Below are positions 14,484-23,800 of a stretch of DNA of 37,004 nt, in pieces; positions within the stretch are counted from its first letter, which is position 1, and each line of letters opens with the position of its first letter. The DNA comes from an uncultured Bacteroidales bacterium. Lineage in GTDB: Bacteria > Bacteroidota > Bacteroidia > Bacteroidales > FEN-979. The notes under the pieces were generated by a model. That model was given only the letters and a program-made list of their open reading frames with translations. It did no database searches and was not told the origin of the DNA. The stretch spans positions 1-37,004 of the forward strand of contig CAIYJU010000204.1 in assembly GCA_903926565.1 (NCBI GenBank), given 5' to 3'. A program made the translations under genes and the position numbers.

Positions 14484-15419
14484 ATGGTGACCTCTACACG
14501 ATTTTCCGGTATAAATTACCGCATTGTGCTTTTTTGCCTCCTGGCATTTGCATCTGTCCAGTTATTCAACGCGCCGCAGGCTGCAGCGCAGATCTGGGAA
14601 CCTGAAGGGTTGAACATGCCCGGCGGCTGGAACGGCTGGAACAACCCTCCGGCCAACCTTGCCCTGGCCAGCTACACGCAGGTGCCCGGTGGCCGTGTAA
14701 CGAAAATATCAACCGGCATCCCCCGTTGGCAAACTGTCTTCAGTGTGGCTGCCATAGGTGGCGACATTGTCGGAGGCACCTATGAATGGCTCTTTACCAG
14801 CGGTCCTTCCTGGAGCCCCTGGAATAACAAATGGTCGAATACCAACGCAACCATCAACACACTGCAAACCTATACCAAAGAGGGTGCAGCAAATAACACG
14901 ATCACTGTGACCAATGGAAAATGGTACACCATGAACTATGAAGATGCAGGTTACAGCAACACCCGCGCGATTTTCTTGGAGACCGGTGCAGAACCGGTAA
15001 GCATTGCGACGGTCTCAGTGCCAGCCAGCGTCAGTCAGGGTGTGCCTGCCACAGTCACCATCACCACACCGTTGGCTCCTTCGGCCGGAGAATTATTCTA
15101 CCTGCGGTATACTACAGATGCCTGGGCCACCTCCGTCGCAGTTCCCGTCACCATGACCCTTACCTCCGGAACTGCCACAATCCCGGGAATGACCACAGGC
15201 ACCACCGTTTCCTATTATGCATTCTCCTCTGCCGTGCCCGCAATCACCGACAATTTCGACCTGTACACGATTAAATTGAACGCAAACGGAGGCGCCAACT
15301 ACGCCTACACGGTATCCGCTGCCATTCCCACACTTTCTGAATGGGCTTTGATCTTCCTGGGCGTATTTCTTTTAGGCGTCGGCGGATTCTATATCATGCA
15401 ACGGCGACAGGTTTGCTAA
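14484..15419 (+). CDS. Secreted IPTL-CTERM protein
   Basis: A 311-residue exported protein. A signal peptide (residues about 10-38, ending NAPQAAAQ) is followed by a Trp/Gly/Asn-rich domain (GGWNGWNNPPAN, GGTYEWLFTSG), then a beta-rich Ig-like domain (about residues 175-265, VSVPASVSQGVPATVTITTP). The C-terminus IPTLSEWALIFLGVFLLGVG, followed by GFYIMQRRQ, is an IPTL-CTERM tag: signature, one membrane helix, basic end. Such tags are expected to be processed by an exosortase or related enzyme that places the protein on the cell surface; none is encoded here. The ATG at 14457 would lie at the transcription start, so 14484 is chosen. A 14-bp terminator hairpin follows. Function of the domains is unknown. 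Confidence 0.82.
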   Translation: MVTSTRFSGINYRIVLFCLLAFASVQLFNAPQAAAQIWEPEGLNMPGGWNGWNNPPANLALASYTQVPGGRVTKISTGIPRWQTVFSVAAIGGDIVGGTYEWLFTSGPSWSPWNNKWSNTNATINTLQTYTKEGAANNTITVTNGKWYTMNYEDAGYSNTRAIFLETGAEPVSIATVSVPASVSQGVPATVTITTPLAPSAGELFYLRYTTDAWATSVAVPVTMTLTSGTATIPGMTTGTTVSYYAFSSAVPAITDNFDLYTIKLNANGGANYAYTVSAAIPTLSEWALIFLGVFLLGVGGFYIMQRRQVC

Positions 15420-15456
15420 GAACTGTTTCTGTTTCTCATGTATGTGTTAGTGACAA

Positions 15457-15490
15457 CTGAAAACACAGGATTTCCTGTGTTTTCAGTATT
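15457..15490 (+). terminator. Terminator after the IPTL-CTERM gene
   Basis: A perfect 14-bp stem, CTGAAAACACAGGA (15457-15470) and TCCTGTGTTTTCAG (15473-15486), with a 2-nt centre (tight loop in RNA) and TATTTT after it. It lies 38 bp beyond the stop codon. Confidence 0.8.
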
Positions 15491-15497
15491 TTAAGGA

Positions 15498-15561
15498 ATG
15501 AAGAAAATCGAAGTAGCAGCAGCAATTATATACTGTAGAAACGAGGTATTATGTGTTCAAA
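15498..15561 (+). pseudogene. NUDIX gene 5' fragment, second copy
   Basis: Encodes MKKIEVAAAIIYCRNEVLCV, then Q; it matches the first 21 codons of the NUDIX remnant at 7993 with a few changes and includes a few bases before the ATG. After CAAAG the similarity ends and the sequence becomes the 3' end of the decarboxylase gene on the other strand. It is a junction fragment left by a duplication or deletion. Confidence 0.8.
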
Positions 15562-16561
15562 GTGGACAAAACGGAGCGTTTTTTTCATTAATCATCGATA
15601 CACCAATTCTCTCTCCTGCTTTGATCACAGTTTCATAACCCCTTGAAGTGTTGATCAAAAGATCTTCATCGATGCGGATCTTATTTTTTTCAAACAGCAG
15701 CACAACCGTGGATCCCCCGAATTTAAAATACCCTTTCTCGTCCCCTTTTTTTACAAAATTCCCTGTATAAGTCTGTACGATGCTTCCCACCATGGTCGCA
15801 CCTACTTCTGTCATCACAACATCGCCAAACAAGGGGTTTGAAATGATGGTAAATTCCCTTTTGTTCAGGCAGAATATTTCAGCCATTTTACGCAAAGCAA
15901 GGGGGTTGACTGAATAATAATCACCGTCGATCCGGGTGCCGGGTGATACGCTTCCGCTTATGGGAAAATGGAATCGGTGGTAATCGAAAGGTGCAAGCCG
16001 GATAACCACCAGGGTGCCATCAAGGTAATTTTGAGCAAGGCTGGAATTATTCAAAAACGAAATAATATTGAAGCGGTAACCTTTGATGATAAAATCGCTG
16101 TTGCCGATATTGGCATAAGCCAGAATTTTTCCATCGGCAGGCGACACGGTGACGGTTGAGCTGGTATCCACCGGCCGGGCATCATTCTTGAGTTTCCGGG
16201 TAAAGAAATCGTTGAAAGAGCTGAACTCCTGTTTTTGGGCGGTACTCATGTCGATATCCAGGTCTTCAACAAAGGGTTCTATTTTTTTGGTTGATGAAGG
16301 ACGATCCATCTCATTGCCATAAAAAGACGAAACCACCTTTCTTTTCGCCAGCGCCCACAATGTTGCTTCGCCAACCGGATTGTTATACAGCCACACCAGC
16401 CACTTTTCGCCAGCCACTTTTTCAGTTTTCAGCGAGCCGCTTTGCCTGTCGAAATATCGGATGGGAGCTTGCGGCGGCAACGGATATAAAGCCGCTATGG
16501 CAATGGCGGCAAGCAATAAAAAAACGAGGCTCCACCTCTTTTTGGTTTTGGAAATGTTCAT
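15557..16561 (-). CDS. psd: Phosphatidylserine decarboxylase proenzyme
   Basis: A 334-residue protein that makes phosphatidylethanolamine by decarboxylating phosphatidylserine at the membrane. The self-cleavage motif FGGST is at residues 281-285, where S284 becomes the pyruvoyl group; the Gly-Gly-Ser-Thr form is used in one bacterial branch in place of LGST. Catalytic residues lie in SPADGKI (D143) and FDYHRFHFP (H195). A membrane helix is at residues 11-26, and residues 50-125 form the N-terminal region with FSSFNDFFTRKLK, standard for the longer bacterial and eukaryote-like type. The last nine residues (NEKNAPFCPL) run into the NUDIX fragment, so the native C-terminus may have been changed by a few residues after the core. 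The TATATTTG box at 16605-16598 supports the ATG at 16561. Confidence 0.92.
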   Translation of the reverse strand: MNISKTKKRWSLVFLLLAAIAIAALYPLPPQAPIRYFDRQSGSLKTEKVAGEKWLVWLYNNPVGEATLWALAKRKVVSSFYGNEMDRPSSTKKIEPFVEDLDIDMSTAQKQEFSSFNDFFTRKLKNDARPVDTSSTVTVSPADGKILAYANIGNSDFIIKGYRFNIISFLNNSSLAQNYLDGTLVVIRLAPFDYHRFHFPISGSVSPGTRIDGDYYSVNPLALRKMAEIFCLNKREFTIISNPLFGDVVMTEVGATMVGSIVQTYTGNFVKKGDEKGYFKFGGSTVVLLFEKNKIRIDEDLLINTSRGYETVIKAGERIGVSMINEKNAPFCPL

Positions 16562-16597
16562 CGGTTATTGTGTGTTTTTTATGTTTGCCTTGAACAG

Positions 16598-16626
16598 CAA
16601 ATATAGTGCAAAGCCCAGTAAAACAA
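16598..16626 (-). promoter_or_regulatory. Promoter of psd
   Basis: Minus-strand TATATTTG at 16605-16598 is a perfect TAnnTTTG box, with TTG at 16626-16624 about 18 bp upstream. The leader to the ATG is about 30 nt. Confidence 0.6.
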
Positions 16627-16880
16627 TAATTCGTAAAATATTGCTTATGATGAATTGGGTTAACTGGTTACGTGAACAAAGGATGTTAAAATGTTTGACT
16701 TCAACGCGGGGAACAGACAAATGCACCAACAATGAAGTTTCATTGGAAGGGTTTGCCAAATATGGCTTTCCCGAAAAGTTGACTAATTTTGTCTGATCCC
16801 TTTAGGTTCAATGGAGAATCAATTTCCTTGTATGGTTGGTTAGACTTTTGAGCTAAGTGTCCTCATCATATTATAACTGC

Positions 16881-17072
16881 ATGATCAAAACAAGGATTCT
16901 TTTTGTTTGCCTGCTCCTGGCCGCACCGGCTGGCCCGCTTTTTGCCCGGAAAGACTCCTGGCTTGCCGGGATCGAAGGCGGCCCCGGCCTGTCGCTCATC
17001 TATGGCAATCAAAGCATATACAGCCAGTCGGAATTCTCGCTGGCGGGGGCAGCGGGGATATTTGGTGAATAA
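16881..17072 (+). pseudogene. Outer-membrane beta-barrel protein, 5' fragment
   Basis: Encodes a signal peptide (MIKTRILFVCLLLAAPAGPL, cut after FA) and the first strand of a Bacteroidota outer-membrane barrel (DSWLAGIEGGPGLSLIYGNQ), then stops after 63 residues. Such proteins are usually about 200 residues. After the stop, a second frame briefly reads VFLTYAKGNRLG and stops too, suggesting frameshift and deletion. The ATG at 16881 is preferred over 16857 because the signal peptide begins there. Confidence 0.65.
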
Positions 17073-17187
17073 GTGTTCCTGACTTACGCCAAAGGCAACA
17101 GGCTCGGGTAATTTTCCAGGTAACGTTCAGTTGGGTTATTCTTAAACTCAAACGCCATGATTGACATTCGGGAGAGAGGAAAACAAG

Positions 17188-19173
17188 TTACTCAACAAAG
17201 TACATCTCCACCTCCCCTTTGTTCTTGGCTTCAATCATGCCCCTGTAAATGCATTTAAAGTTGTCTTTTACCAGCCTGTAAGTGCTTCCGGAGATATTAA
17301 TCTTTCCGGCATCGCAGGTCTGTTCCATCCGGGCAGCAATGTTGACCGTATCGCCCCAGATATCATATGCGTACTTCCTTACACCGACTATTCCGGCCAC
17401 GACAGGACCTGTATGAATGCCCAGCCTTAATTCAAAAGAGATTCCTCCCAGGGCATCCTGCTCTTTTTTCCGTTCAGCCATAAAGTCACGGATCTCGATG
17501 GCGGAACTTACAACATCTGCGGCATGGGTTGTCGTCAAAACAGGCATGCCACCAACACACATGTAGGCATCGCCGATGGTTTTGATCTTCTCAACTCCGT
17601 GTTTCGTAATGATATTATCGAATTCGCTGAAACAATAATCGATCTCTGCGACCAGGAGCTCCGCACTGTGTCGTTCACTTATTGATGTGAATTCCTTGAA
17701 GTCGGTGAGCAGCACCGTTACCATGCTGAACGTCTTTGCCCTGGAGTGGCCATACTGTTTCATCTCCTCCGCCACTTCAGCAGGAAGGATGTTGAGCAAC
17801 AGCTCGTCACTCCGTTCCTTTTCCATTTCAGCTCTTTTCCTTTCTGCTTCTGCTTTCTTTCTTTCCTCTTCACTGTTCTTTTTCTCACGGCGGATATTGT
17901 TTCGTTGCCTGAAAACCACCAGTAAAAACACGGTTACTATCATCAGGCCCCCCAGGATTGAGTAGCGTATGATCTTTTGCCAAAGATCTTTCCTTGCCTG
18001 CTCGGCCTTCTCCTGCTTCTGCATTTTGTCATACTCGTACTGCATTTTCTGACTCGCAATCTTCTGGGAGGTTTCCCCATTGATAATACTATCCCTGCAG
18101 GAGATAAACAGCTTGTAATTTTCCAGGGAGGAGGTGCAGTTACCCGTCGCACTATCGAGTTTACTCAACCTGTAATAGCAAAATTCCATGCCTTCCATCA
18201 ACCCGATCTCTTTTGCTTTCGCAAGGGCATAATTCAGGTATTTTCTTGAATTATCCCAATTTTTCAGATGGAAATATGTCCAGCCGATCCCTTTGTTAAT
18301 ATGAACGGCAATGTATTCATCCCCGATCTCCCCCGATATTTTCAACCCCTTGAACAGGTTTTGCAAGGCTTCATCGTAATTTCCTGTAACAGTATAAAGC
18401 TCCCCGATGTTAATATAACAGGTGGCAGCAAGTTTTTTCATTCCTGTTTCTTCGGAGAGTTTTTGGGATTTACGGAAAAATATCAACGCATCGGCGTAGT
18501 TCTTCTGACTGAAATAGAGATTTCCCATGCCAACGCATGTTTTGGCCACTCCTGCCTTATCTCCCTGGGCATCATATACTTTTAAGGAAGCGGAATAGTA
18601 TCTCAGTGCTTCCTGGTGATCACCGGTCTGGGAATAAATCGCTCCGATATTATTGTTTATTTTGCTGGTTGTAACCGGGTCTTTTATCTCTTCTGCGATT
18701 TTTAATCCTTTAAAATAGTTCTCCAGTGCCACCGGATAATTTCCGAAATAGTAAAAGACACTGCCGATTTGCATGTATCCCGATGCCATTCTTTTTTTAT
18801 CTCCGAGTTCCTGTTGAATTTTCAATTCTTCAGTATAGAATTTCAAGGCCTCGTTGTATTGGCCCAGGTTGATGACAATCCCTCCAAGCCTTCGGTAAGC
18901 TGTTGCTTCCCCTGCTTTAAAACCGATTCTTTTTGCTAATGAAAGAGCCTCATCTGCGTATTCAATGGCTTTTTTGGGATCAAACTTATTCGATGAAAAC
19001 TCCCAGGCGAGTTCATTCAGGGTGTTTACTTTATTTGAATCCTCCGGTTGCTTTTTCAAAGCCGAGATCATGGAATCGGTCTTCGCCTGTCCTGCGGGAC
19101 CGGCCTGGCCCTGGTTGCAAATCAAAATGAGAAAAACAGACAGGATACAGAGATGTATTGCCTTTTTTTTCAT
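17188..19173 (-). CDS. Membrane-bound TPR adenylate cyclase (class III)
   Basis: A 661-residue sensor enzyme. After a signal peptide (1-24), about seven tetratricopeptide repeats (residues 45-365, e.g. GQYNEALKFYTEELKIQ, GNYDEALQNLFKGLKI) would lie in the periplasm. A membrane helix at 402-421 leads into a charged coiled coil (425-460) and a class III cyclase domain (480-661). Metal-binding Asp are D491 (LLTDFKEF) and D535 (KTIGDAYM); the adenine-selecting pair is the Lys of KIKTIGD and D604 of YDIWGDTVN; transition-state residues are N611 and R615 (NIAARME). All are present, so synthesis of cAMP from ATP is predicted. TPR-cyclase fusions of this kind are common in Bacteroidota, but their signals are mostly unknown. 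The gene is single, with a good promoter at 19250-19220. Confidence 0.93.
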   Translation of the reverse strand: MKKKAIHLCILSVFLILICNQGQAGPAGQAKTDSMISALKKQPEDSNKVNTLNELAWEFSSNKFDPKKAIEYADEALSLAKRIGFKAGEATAYRRLGGIVINLGQYNEALKFYTEELKIQQELGDKKRMASGYMQIGSVFYYFGNYPVALENYFKGLKIAEEIKDPVTTSKINNNIGAIYSQTGDHQEALRYYSASLKVYDAQGDKAGVAKTCVGMGNLYFSQKNYADALIFFRKSQKLSEETGMKKLAATCYINIGELYTVTGNYDEALQNLFKGLKISGEIGDEYIAVHINKGIGWTYFHLKNWDNSRKYLNYALAKAKEIGLMEGMEFCYYRLSKLDSATGNCTSSLENYKLFISCRDSIINGETSQKIASQKMQYEYDKMQKQEKAEQARKDLWQKIIRYSILGGLMIVTVFLLVVFRQRNNIRREKKNSEEERKKAEAERKRAEMEKERSDELLLNILPAEVAEEMKQYGHSRAKTFSMVTVLLTDFKEFTSISERHSAELLVAEIDYCFSEFDNIITKHGVEKIKTIGDAYMCVGGMPVLTTTHAADVVSSAIEIRDFMAERKKEQDALGGISFELRLGIHTGPVVAGIVGVRKYAYDIWGDTVNIAARMEQTCDAGKINISGSTYRLVKDNFKCIYRGMIEAKNKGEVEMYFVE

Positions 19174-19219
19174 AGGAGCTGTGTAAGGGAGATCCTTATT
19201 CGCCTTAAGAAAATGACGC

Positions 19220-19250
19220 CAAAGTTAAGGAATAGAAGCAGGAAAGTCAA
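19220..19250 (-). promoter_or_regulatory. Promoter of the TPR cyclase gene
   Basis: On the minus strand TTGA (19250-19247), a 19-bp spacer and TAACTTTG (19227-19220) match the Bacteroidota consensus in sequence and spacing. The ATG lies 47 bp after the -7 box. Confidence 0.65.
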
Positions 19251-19351
19251 TAGGTGATTTCAATGTTCCGGAACCAGCCCTGGAAATTTCACCGGATATT
19301 CTGCAATGAAAAGCTGCGATTCCCTAAATTTGTCAATTATAAACGATCCTT

Positions 19352-19693
19352 TTGAGAAACCCTTTGCAACAACCGGTTCTGATTACGCTTCTCCTCATGT
19401 CATCTGTGATGGTGGCCCAGGTGCCTGATAAGTGGCAAAGCCGGGGCATGGGTGGGGGAGGCGCAGTATATGCTCCCGGCATCAGCCCGTTTAACCCTGA
19501 TGAAGCCTGGTTGTCGTGCGACATGTCTGTTATATCCCGCACCTATGATTTCGGGATTACCTGGCGAACCCATTCACCTGCGACCGCAAACGGCGCCAGG
19601 AAAGGAACCGTTTTTAAAACGACCGATGGGGGAAATACCTTTTCAAATGTTTTCCTCATCACAATCCCCAAAAAACATTTGATAAATAATTAA
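19352..19693 (+). pseudogene. VPS10/BNR-type secreted protein remnant
   Basis: A signal peptide-like start (LITLLLMSSVMVAQ) is followed by WQSRGMGGGGAVYAPGISPF and NPDEAWLSCDMS, the N-terminal pattern of sortilin/VPS10-type beta-propeller proteins of Bacteroidota, then jumps to GTVFKTTDGGNTFSNVF, a BNR repeat, and stops. Members usually have 600 or more residues, so most of the propeller is missing, apparently by an internal deletion and a lost 3' end. The only start in place is TTG at 19352; a TAAATTTG promoter box lies at 19324-19331. Confidence 0.65.
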
Positions 19694-19771
19694 CAGTTGA
19701 AATAAATTGTTAATTTTATATTTTAATTATTTCCGGCAAGTGTTTTGAACCTGTATGTTTTAATCCAAACC

Positions 19772-19802
19772 TTTGTATTCTCCCCTAACTTCGCTATTTT
19801 AA
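19772..19802 (+). promoter_or_regulatory. Promoter of the beta-helix protein gene
   Basis: TTTG (19772-19775), a spacer of exactly 19 bp and TATTTTAA (19795-19802) fit TTTG-N19-TAnnTTTG except for the last two bases. It places transcription start near 19809 and rules out the earlier in-frame start at 19745. Confidence 0.55.
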
Positions 19803-19813
19803 ATTCAGCAAAT

Positions 19814-22800
19814 ATGAAACCTACCATTTTACTTGTTCTGCTTTACGTACTGTGCGGGAGCGTGGCGTTAAACGCCCAGAAGGTAACCGTCAGGGCCACT
19901 GCCGGAGCCGACAGTACAGACTATACTACCCTGAACGGGGCTTTTAGCGCCATCAACCTCGGCACACACAAGGGTATTATCACGATAAAGGTTAAAGAAA
20001 GTACTACAGAAGGCGCTTCGGCGTCGCTGAATGCCAGCGGTTCGGGAAGCGCAAGTTACAGCTCGGTGAAGATTTATCCGACAAGTTCCGGATTAACGAT
20101 CAGCGGGAACTTAACTAGCCCTATCATTAATTTAAACGGAGCAGATAATGTAACAATTGACGGGAGGGTGAATGCAACCGGGCTTACTATTGATATGACC
20201 ATTAGCAATATTAGTAATTCCGCCGGGGGTACAACAAGTGCAATTCGCTTCATTAATGGTGCTACCAATAATACTGTACGATACTGCATAATTAAAGCCT
20301 CGACAACCAATACGGTAACAGGAATTCTGTACTTTTCAACAAGTACCGGTACTTCGGGAAACAGCAGTAATATAATTGATCATAATGAGATCACCAATGC
20401 TGGTGGATCCAGGCCGGTTAATGCGATAACCTCTGATGGAAGTACCAGTTATTACAATAGTTCTAATACCATCAGTAACAACAATATCCATGATGTGTTG
20501 AATGCTAACCCCAATCCTGGATTCATAATTAAATTAGGGATTGGCGGAGATGGTGGTCAGAGTTACAACGATGCCTGGACAATATCGGGAAACAGCTTCT
20601 ATGATACCCAGGATTATACAATTACGAGTGGCAATAATATGAGGATCATTTATATTTATGCCGACGGTGGAAATGGTTTTATTATTTCGAACAACTATTT
20701 TGGCGGCAGTGCTCCATTATGCGGTGGTGTATGGAATAAAACCTCAGGAGCCAATACCTTCTCTCTCATGGAATTCAGGGTGGGGAATTCAATTGCGACT
20801 GAAATTCAGGGGAATACGATAAAAAACATCAATTTTAAGAACAGCAATAATTATATATGGTGGGGAATGAACATGCAGAGAGGGAAAATCAACATCGGAA
20901 CCACTGCAGGTAACTGCTATGGAGCTTCTGACGGAACCGGTTCTGTTACTTTTACAGCCAATGGCAACTCGGCATTTTATGCCATGTACTTTCAATCCTC
21001 TGATGTCAATGCCCAGAACAACATCATAGGTTCAATTACCACAGTTAACACATCTTCTGCAAGTGCAACAAATTTTTACGGGATCTTCTTTGCCGCCAAT
21101 GGTAATACCTGCTCTCTGAGTAACAATACCATCGGTAGTATTTCGACATCCAACAGTATCCATGCGACCTCTGTTTCAACCACTGATGCCCAAAAGGTAT
21201 GGGGGATTGCAAGCTGCAATGGTAATTCCGGAACGGTTAATGTAATTAACAATACGGTTGCCAATCTTACCAACGGAACGACCAACAGCAGTACGTCTGT
21301 TTACGGGCAGATCTATGGAATCTTCATTAATCAGCCTACCGCGATAGTATCGGGTAATCTGATACATCATCTGACCATTGCCAACGCAAACGCGGCCAGC
21401 GATTGTGATCCTCATAATTATAACAATCCTTACATTTCAGCAGCCGGTATCGCTTTTGTCAGTAGACACAATACCTCACAGACAATCTCAGGAAACACAG
21501 TTTATCATATATCCAATTCTTATTCTTCCTTTACAGGGCATGTTGCGGGGATTTATTTTTACGGTCAACCTACTGAAAGTTCTGTGACAGGCAATTTAAT
21601 TTACGAACTGAATGTCAGTTCAGGCAGCAACTCTGCCTACATAGATGGAATCAAAATCGCTACCGGAGTTGCAACCTTTTCCAATAATATTATTATCCTC
21701 GGAGGAAACACGACGACAAATCTTTACGGCATTTATGACGGAAATTCTTCAGGAACAAGCAATATTTATTTCAATTCCGTATATCTTAGCGGATCTCCGG
21801 CTTCAGGTTCTCTGAATAGCGCTGGATTGTATAACCCGACCACGGCCAATACCAGGAATTACAGGAATAACATCTTCTTCAATGCCCGCTCCAACAGCGG
21901 TGCATCGGGGAAGCACTATGCCATTTATTTTGTAAATACCGGCGGAAACCTTACCTGTAATTTCAATGATTACGTTGTCACCGGATCAGGTGGAATGCCC
22001 GGATATTACGGGGGAGATAAGAGCTCAGTTCCCATCGTGAGTGGTGTTACCGGAAACGACGCACAAAGCCTGAGCCTGAATCCTTCCTTTGTCAATGCAG
22101 GCGGGCTGTCTCCAAACAGCTATATCCCTTCCGCTGCATTAACGGCTGCCACGGGAACCGGAATCATTACCGATTTTGGGGGAACTACCCGGTCAGTCAC
22201 TTCACCTGAAATGGGCGCCTGGGAGCAGAGCAACACAATTACCTGGAATGGAAACACCAATACCGACTGGAGTTTGGGAGATAACTGGAGTTCCGGTACA
22301 ATACCAACATTCTCAACCAATGTGATAATCCCGGCGGGTATATCCAACACGTGTCATGTGAACCTGGCGGTTGGCACCCCGGCGGTATGCAACAACCTGT
22401 CCATCCAATCGGGGGCTGTCCTGACAATCGATCCGGGCAAAGCCCTCACGGTCAACGGCGCCATCACCAACAGTGCCGGCAACAGCGGGCTTGTGATCAG
22501 CAGCGACGAGACCGGAACCGGCTCGCTCATCCAGGGTTCTTCTGCGGTAGGAGCTACGGTGCAACGGTATATCACCGGAAGTGCCACCCTTACCAACAAC
22601 GTCTATCACTTTGTTTCAATCCCGGTATACAAGGCCAATCCAACATCCGGCCTCTTCCAGGGATCTTATCTTTACAACCTGGATCCAACACTGGCCGAGC
22701 CCACGAATAACGATTATTACGGGAAATGGGTCAACCTGGGGTCAGCTACCACCACTCCGATTTCATGCCTCTCAGGTTACATGATATATTATCCCGGAGC

Positions 22801-23794
22801 TTCAAGAACCTATACGTTCACCGGGAATCTGAACACAGGTTCTTTCAGCCCGACAGTTTCTTATGGGGGCACTTATACTTTTAACCTGGTTCCCAATCCC
22901 TATCCCTCGGCCATCAACTGGGGGGCATCGGGAGGATGGTTAAAGAACAACATCGGCGCAACAGCCTGGATATGGAACCGTTCAACCGGAAATTACACCA
23001 CCCTCTCAGGCAATTCATACGTGCCGGCCGGACAGGCCTTCATTGTCATGGCAAGCGGCACCCCTGTGCTGACAATGACCAACAGCGCCTGCGTTCACAA
23101 TGCCCAGCCATTCTATAAATCGAGCCAGGACAACACCCTGAGGATTTCCACACAATCAAATAATTACTACGACGAAACCTTTGTAGGCTTCGACAGTTCT
23201 GCCGGTTCCGGGTTCGACCCGCAGTTCGACGGGTTCAAGATGTGGGGGCTGGAAGAGGCTCCGCAACTATGGACCGAAAAGGGAGATTTCAGGCTAAGTA
23301 TCAACCTGCAGCCTCCTCCATCGGGATCCCTGGTGGTTCCCCTTGACTTTAAAACGAGTTACGCCGGGCAGATAATTCTTAATGTCTCAGGTATTGAAAG
23401 CTTTGACCCCTCTCTCCCGTTGCGGCTTCAGGATCATCTTAACGGGTCCGTGACTGACCTCCGGCAGGGCAGCAGCTATGTCTTTACCCATAATCCTGCC
23501 AACAGTGAAAAAAGGTTCAGCCTGATCTTCGGCTATCCTGAGGGGGTTACTGCAAACGTTTCCCTTGAGGGCAAAGCCTATATCAGCAACGGCATGGTAT
23601 ACCTGGATATACCCTCAATTCAGGGGCATCCTGCCCATATCAACATATATGATGTGCTTGGGCAACTCATCCGGACCGAGGAAAAAACAATGGATGGGAT
23701 CACCCGCATTGAAGCTCCCTTTGCAAGGGGTATGTATATTGTAAGCGTTTCTGCGCAAGGCCGGAATTTTGTCACAAAAGTCATCAACAAGTAA
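19814..23794 (+). CDS. Large secreted parallel beta-helix protein with T9SS tag
   Basis: A 1326-residue exported protein. After signal peptide MKPTILLVLLYVLCGSVALNAQ, residues about 22-820 consist of short Asn/Gly/Ser-rich strands with NN or GN turns (NTIGSISTSN, GNTVYHISNSY, GNLIYELNV), the pattern of right-handed parallel beta-helix (pectate-lyase-like) proteins. Residues about 835-930 begin TITWNGNTNTDWSLGDNWSS and contain NLSIQSGAVLTIDPGKALTV, a common Bacteroidota surface module. The last 75 residues (MVYLDIPSIQG, INIYDVLGQLIR, FARGMYIVSVSAQGRNFVTK) form a T9SS type A sorting domain, so it should be exported through the outer membrane and attached or released. Enzymatic activity cannot be claimed; polysaccharide binding or adhesion is likely. 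The following gene starts 6 bp after its stop. Confidence 0.9.
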   Translation: MKPTILLVLLYVLCGSVALNAQKVTVRATAGADSTDYTTLNGAFSAINLGTHKGIITIKVKESTTEGASASLNASGSGSASYSSVKIYPTSSGLTISGNLTSPIINLNGADNVTIDGRVNATGLTIDMTISNISNSAGGTTSAIRFINGATNNTVRYCIIKASTTNTVTGILYFSTSTGTSGNSSNIIDHNEITNAGGSRPVNAITSDGSTSYYNSSNTISNNNIHDVLNANPNPGFIIKLGIGGDGGQSYNDAWTISGNSFYDTQDYTITSGNNMRIIYIYADGGNGFIISNNYFGGSAPLCGGVWNKTSGANTFSLMEFRVGNSIATEIQGNTIKNINFKNSNNYIWWGMNMQRGKINIGTTAGNCYGASDGTGSVTFTANGNSAFYAMYFQSSDVNAQNNIIGSITTVNTSSASATNFYGIFFAANGNTCSLSNNTIGSISTSNSIHATSVSTTDAQKVWGIASCNGNSGTVNVINNTVANLTNGTTNSSTSVYGQIYGIFINQPTAIVSGNLIHHLTIANANAASDCDPHNYNNPYISAAGIAFVSRHNTSQTISGNTVYHISNSYSSFTGHVAGIYFYGQPTESSVTGNLIYELNVSSGSNSAYIDGIKIATGVATFSNNIIILGGNTTTNLYGIYDGNSSGTSNIYFNSVYLSGSPASGSLNSAGLYNPTTANTRNYRNNIFFNARSNSGASGKHYAIYFVNTGGNLTCNFNDYVVTGSGGMPGYYGGDKSSVPIVSGVTGNDAQSLSLNPSFVNAGGLSPNSYIPSAALTAATGTGIITDFGGTTRSVTSPEMGAWEQSNTITWNGNTNTDWSLGDNWSSGTIPTFSTNVIIPAGISNTCHVNLAVGTPAVCNNLSIQSGAVLTIDPGKALTVNGAITNSAGNSGLVISSDETGTGSLIQGSSAVGATVQRYITGSATLTNNVYHFVSIPVYKANPTSGLFQGSYLYNLDPTLAEPTNNDYYGKWVNLGSATTTPISCLSGYMIYYPGASRTYTFTGNLNTGSFSPTVSYGGTYTFNLVPNPYPSAINWGASGGWLKNNIGATAWIWNRSTGNYTTLSGNSYVPAGQAFIVMASGTPVLTMTNSACVHNAQPFYKSSQDNTLRISTQSNNYYDETFVGFDSSAGSGFDPQFDGFKMWGLEEAPQLWTEKGDFRLSINLQPPPSGSLVVPLDFKTSYAGQIILNVSGIESFDPSLPLRLQDHLNGSVTDLRQGSSYVFTHNPANSEKRFSLIFGYPEGVTANVSLEGKAYISNGMVYLDIPSIQGHPAHINIYDVLGQLIRTEEKTMDGITRIEAPFARGMYIVSVSAQGRNFVTKVINK

Positions 23795-23800
23795 GCAATC

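Noticed and set aside
16627..16796. Open frame upstream of the barrel remnant
   Set aside because: Overlaps the psd promoter region and has no family features.
22351..22710. Long alternate frame inside the beta-helix gene
   Set aside because: A shadow of the true frame, which has consistent repeats and a T9SS tag.
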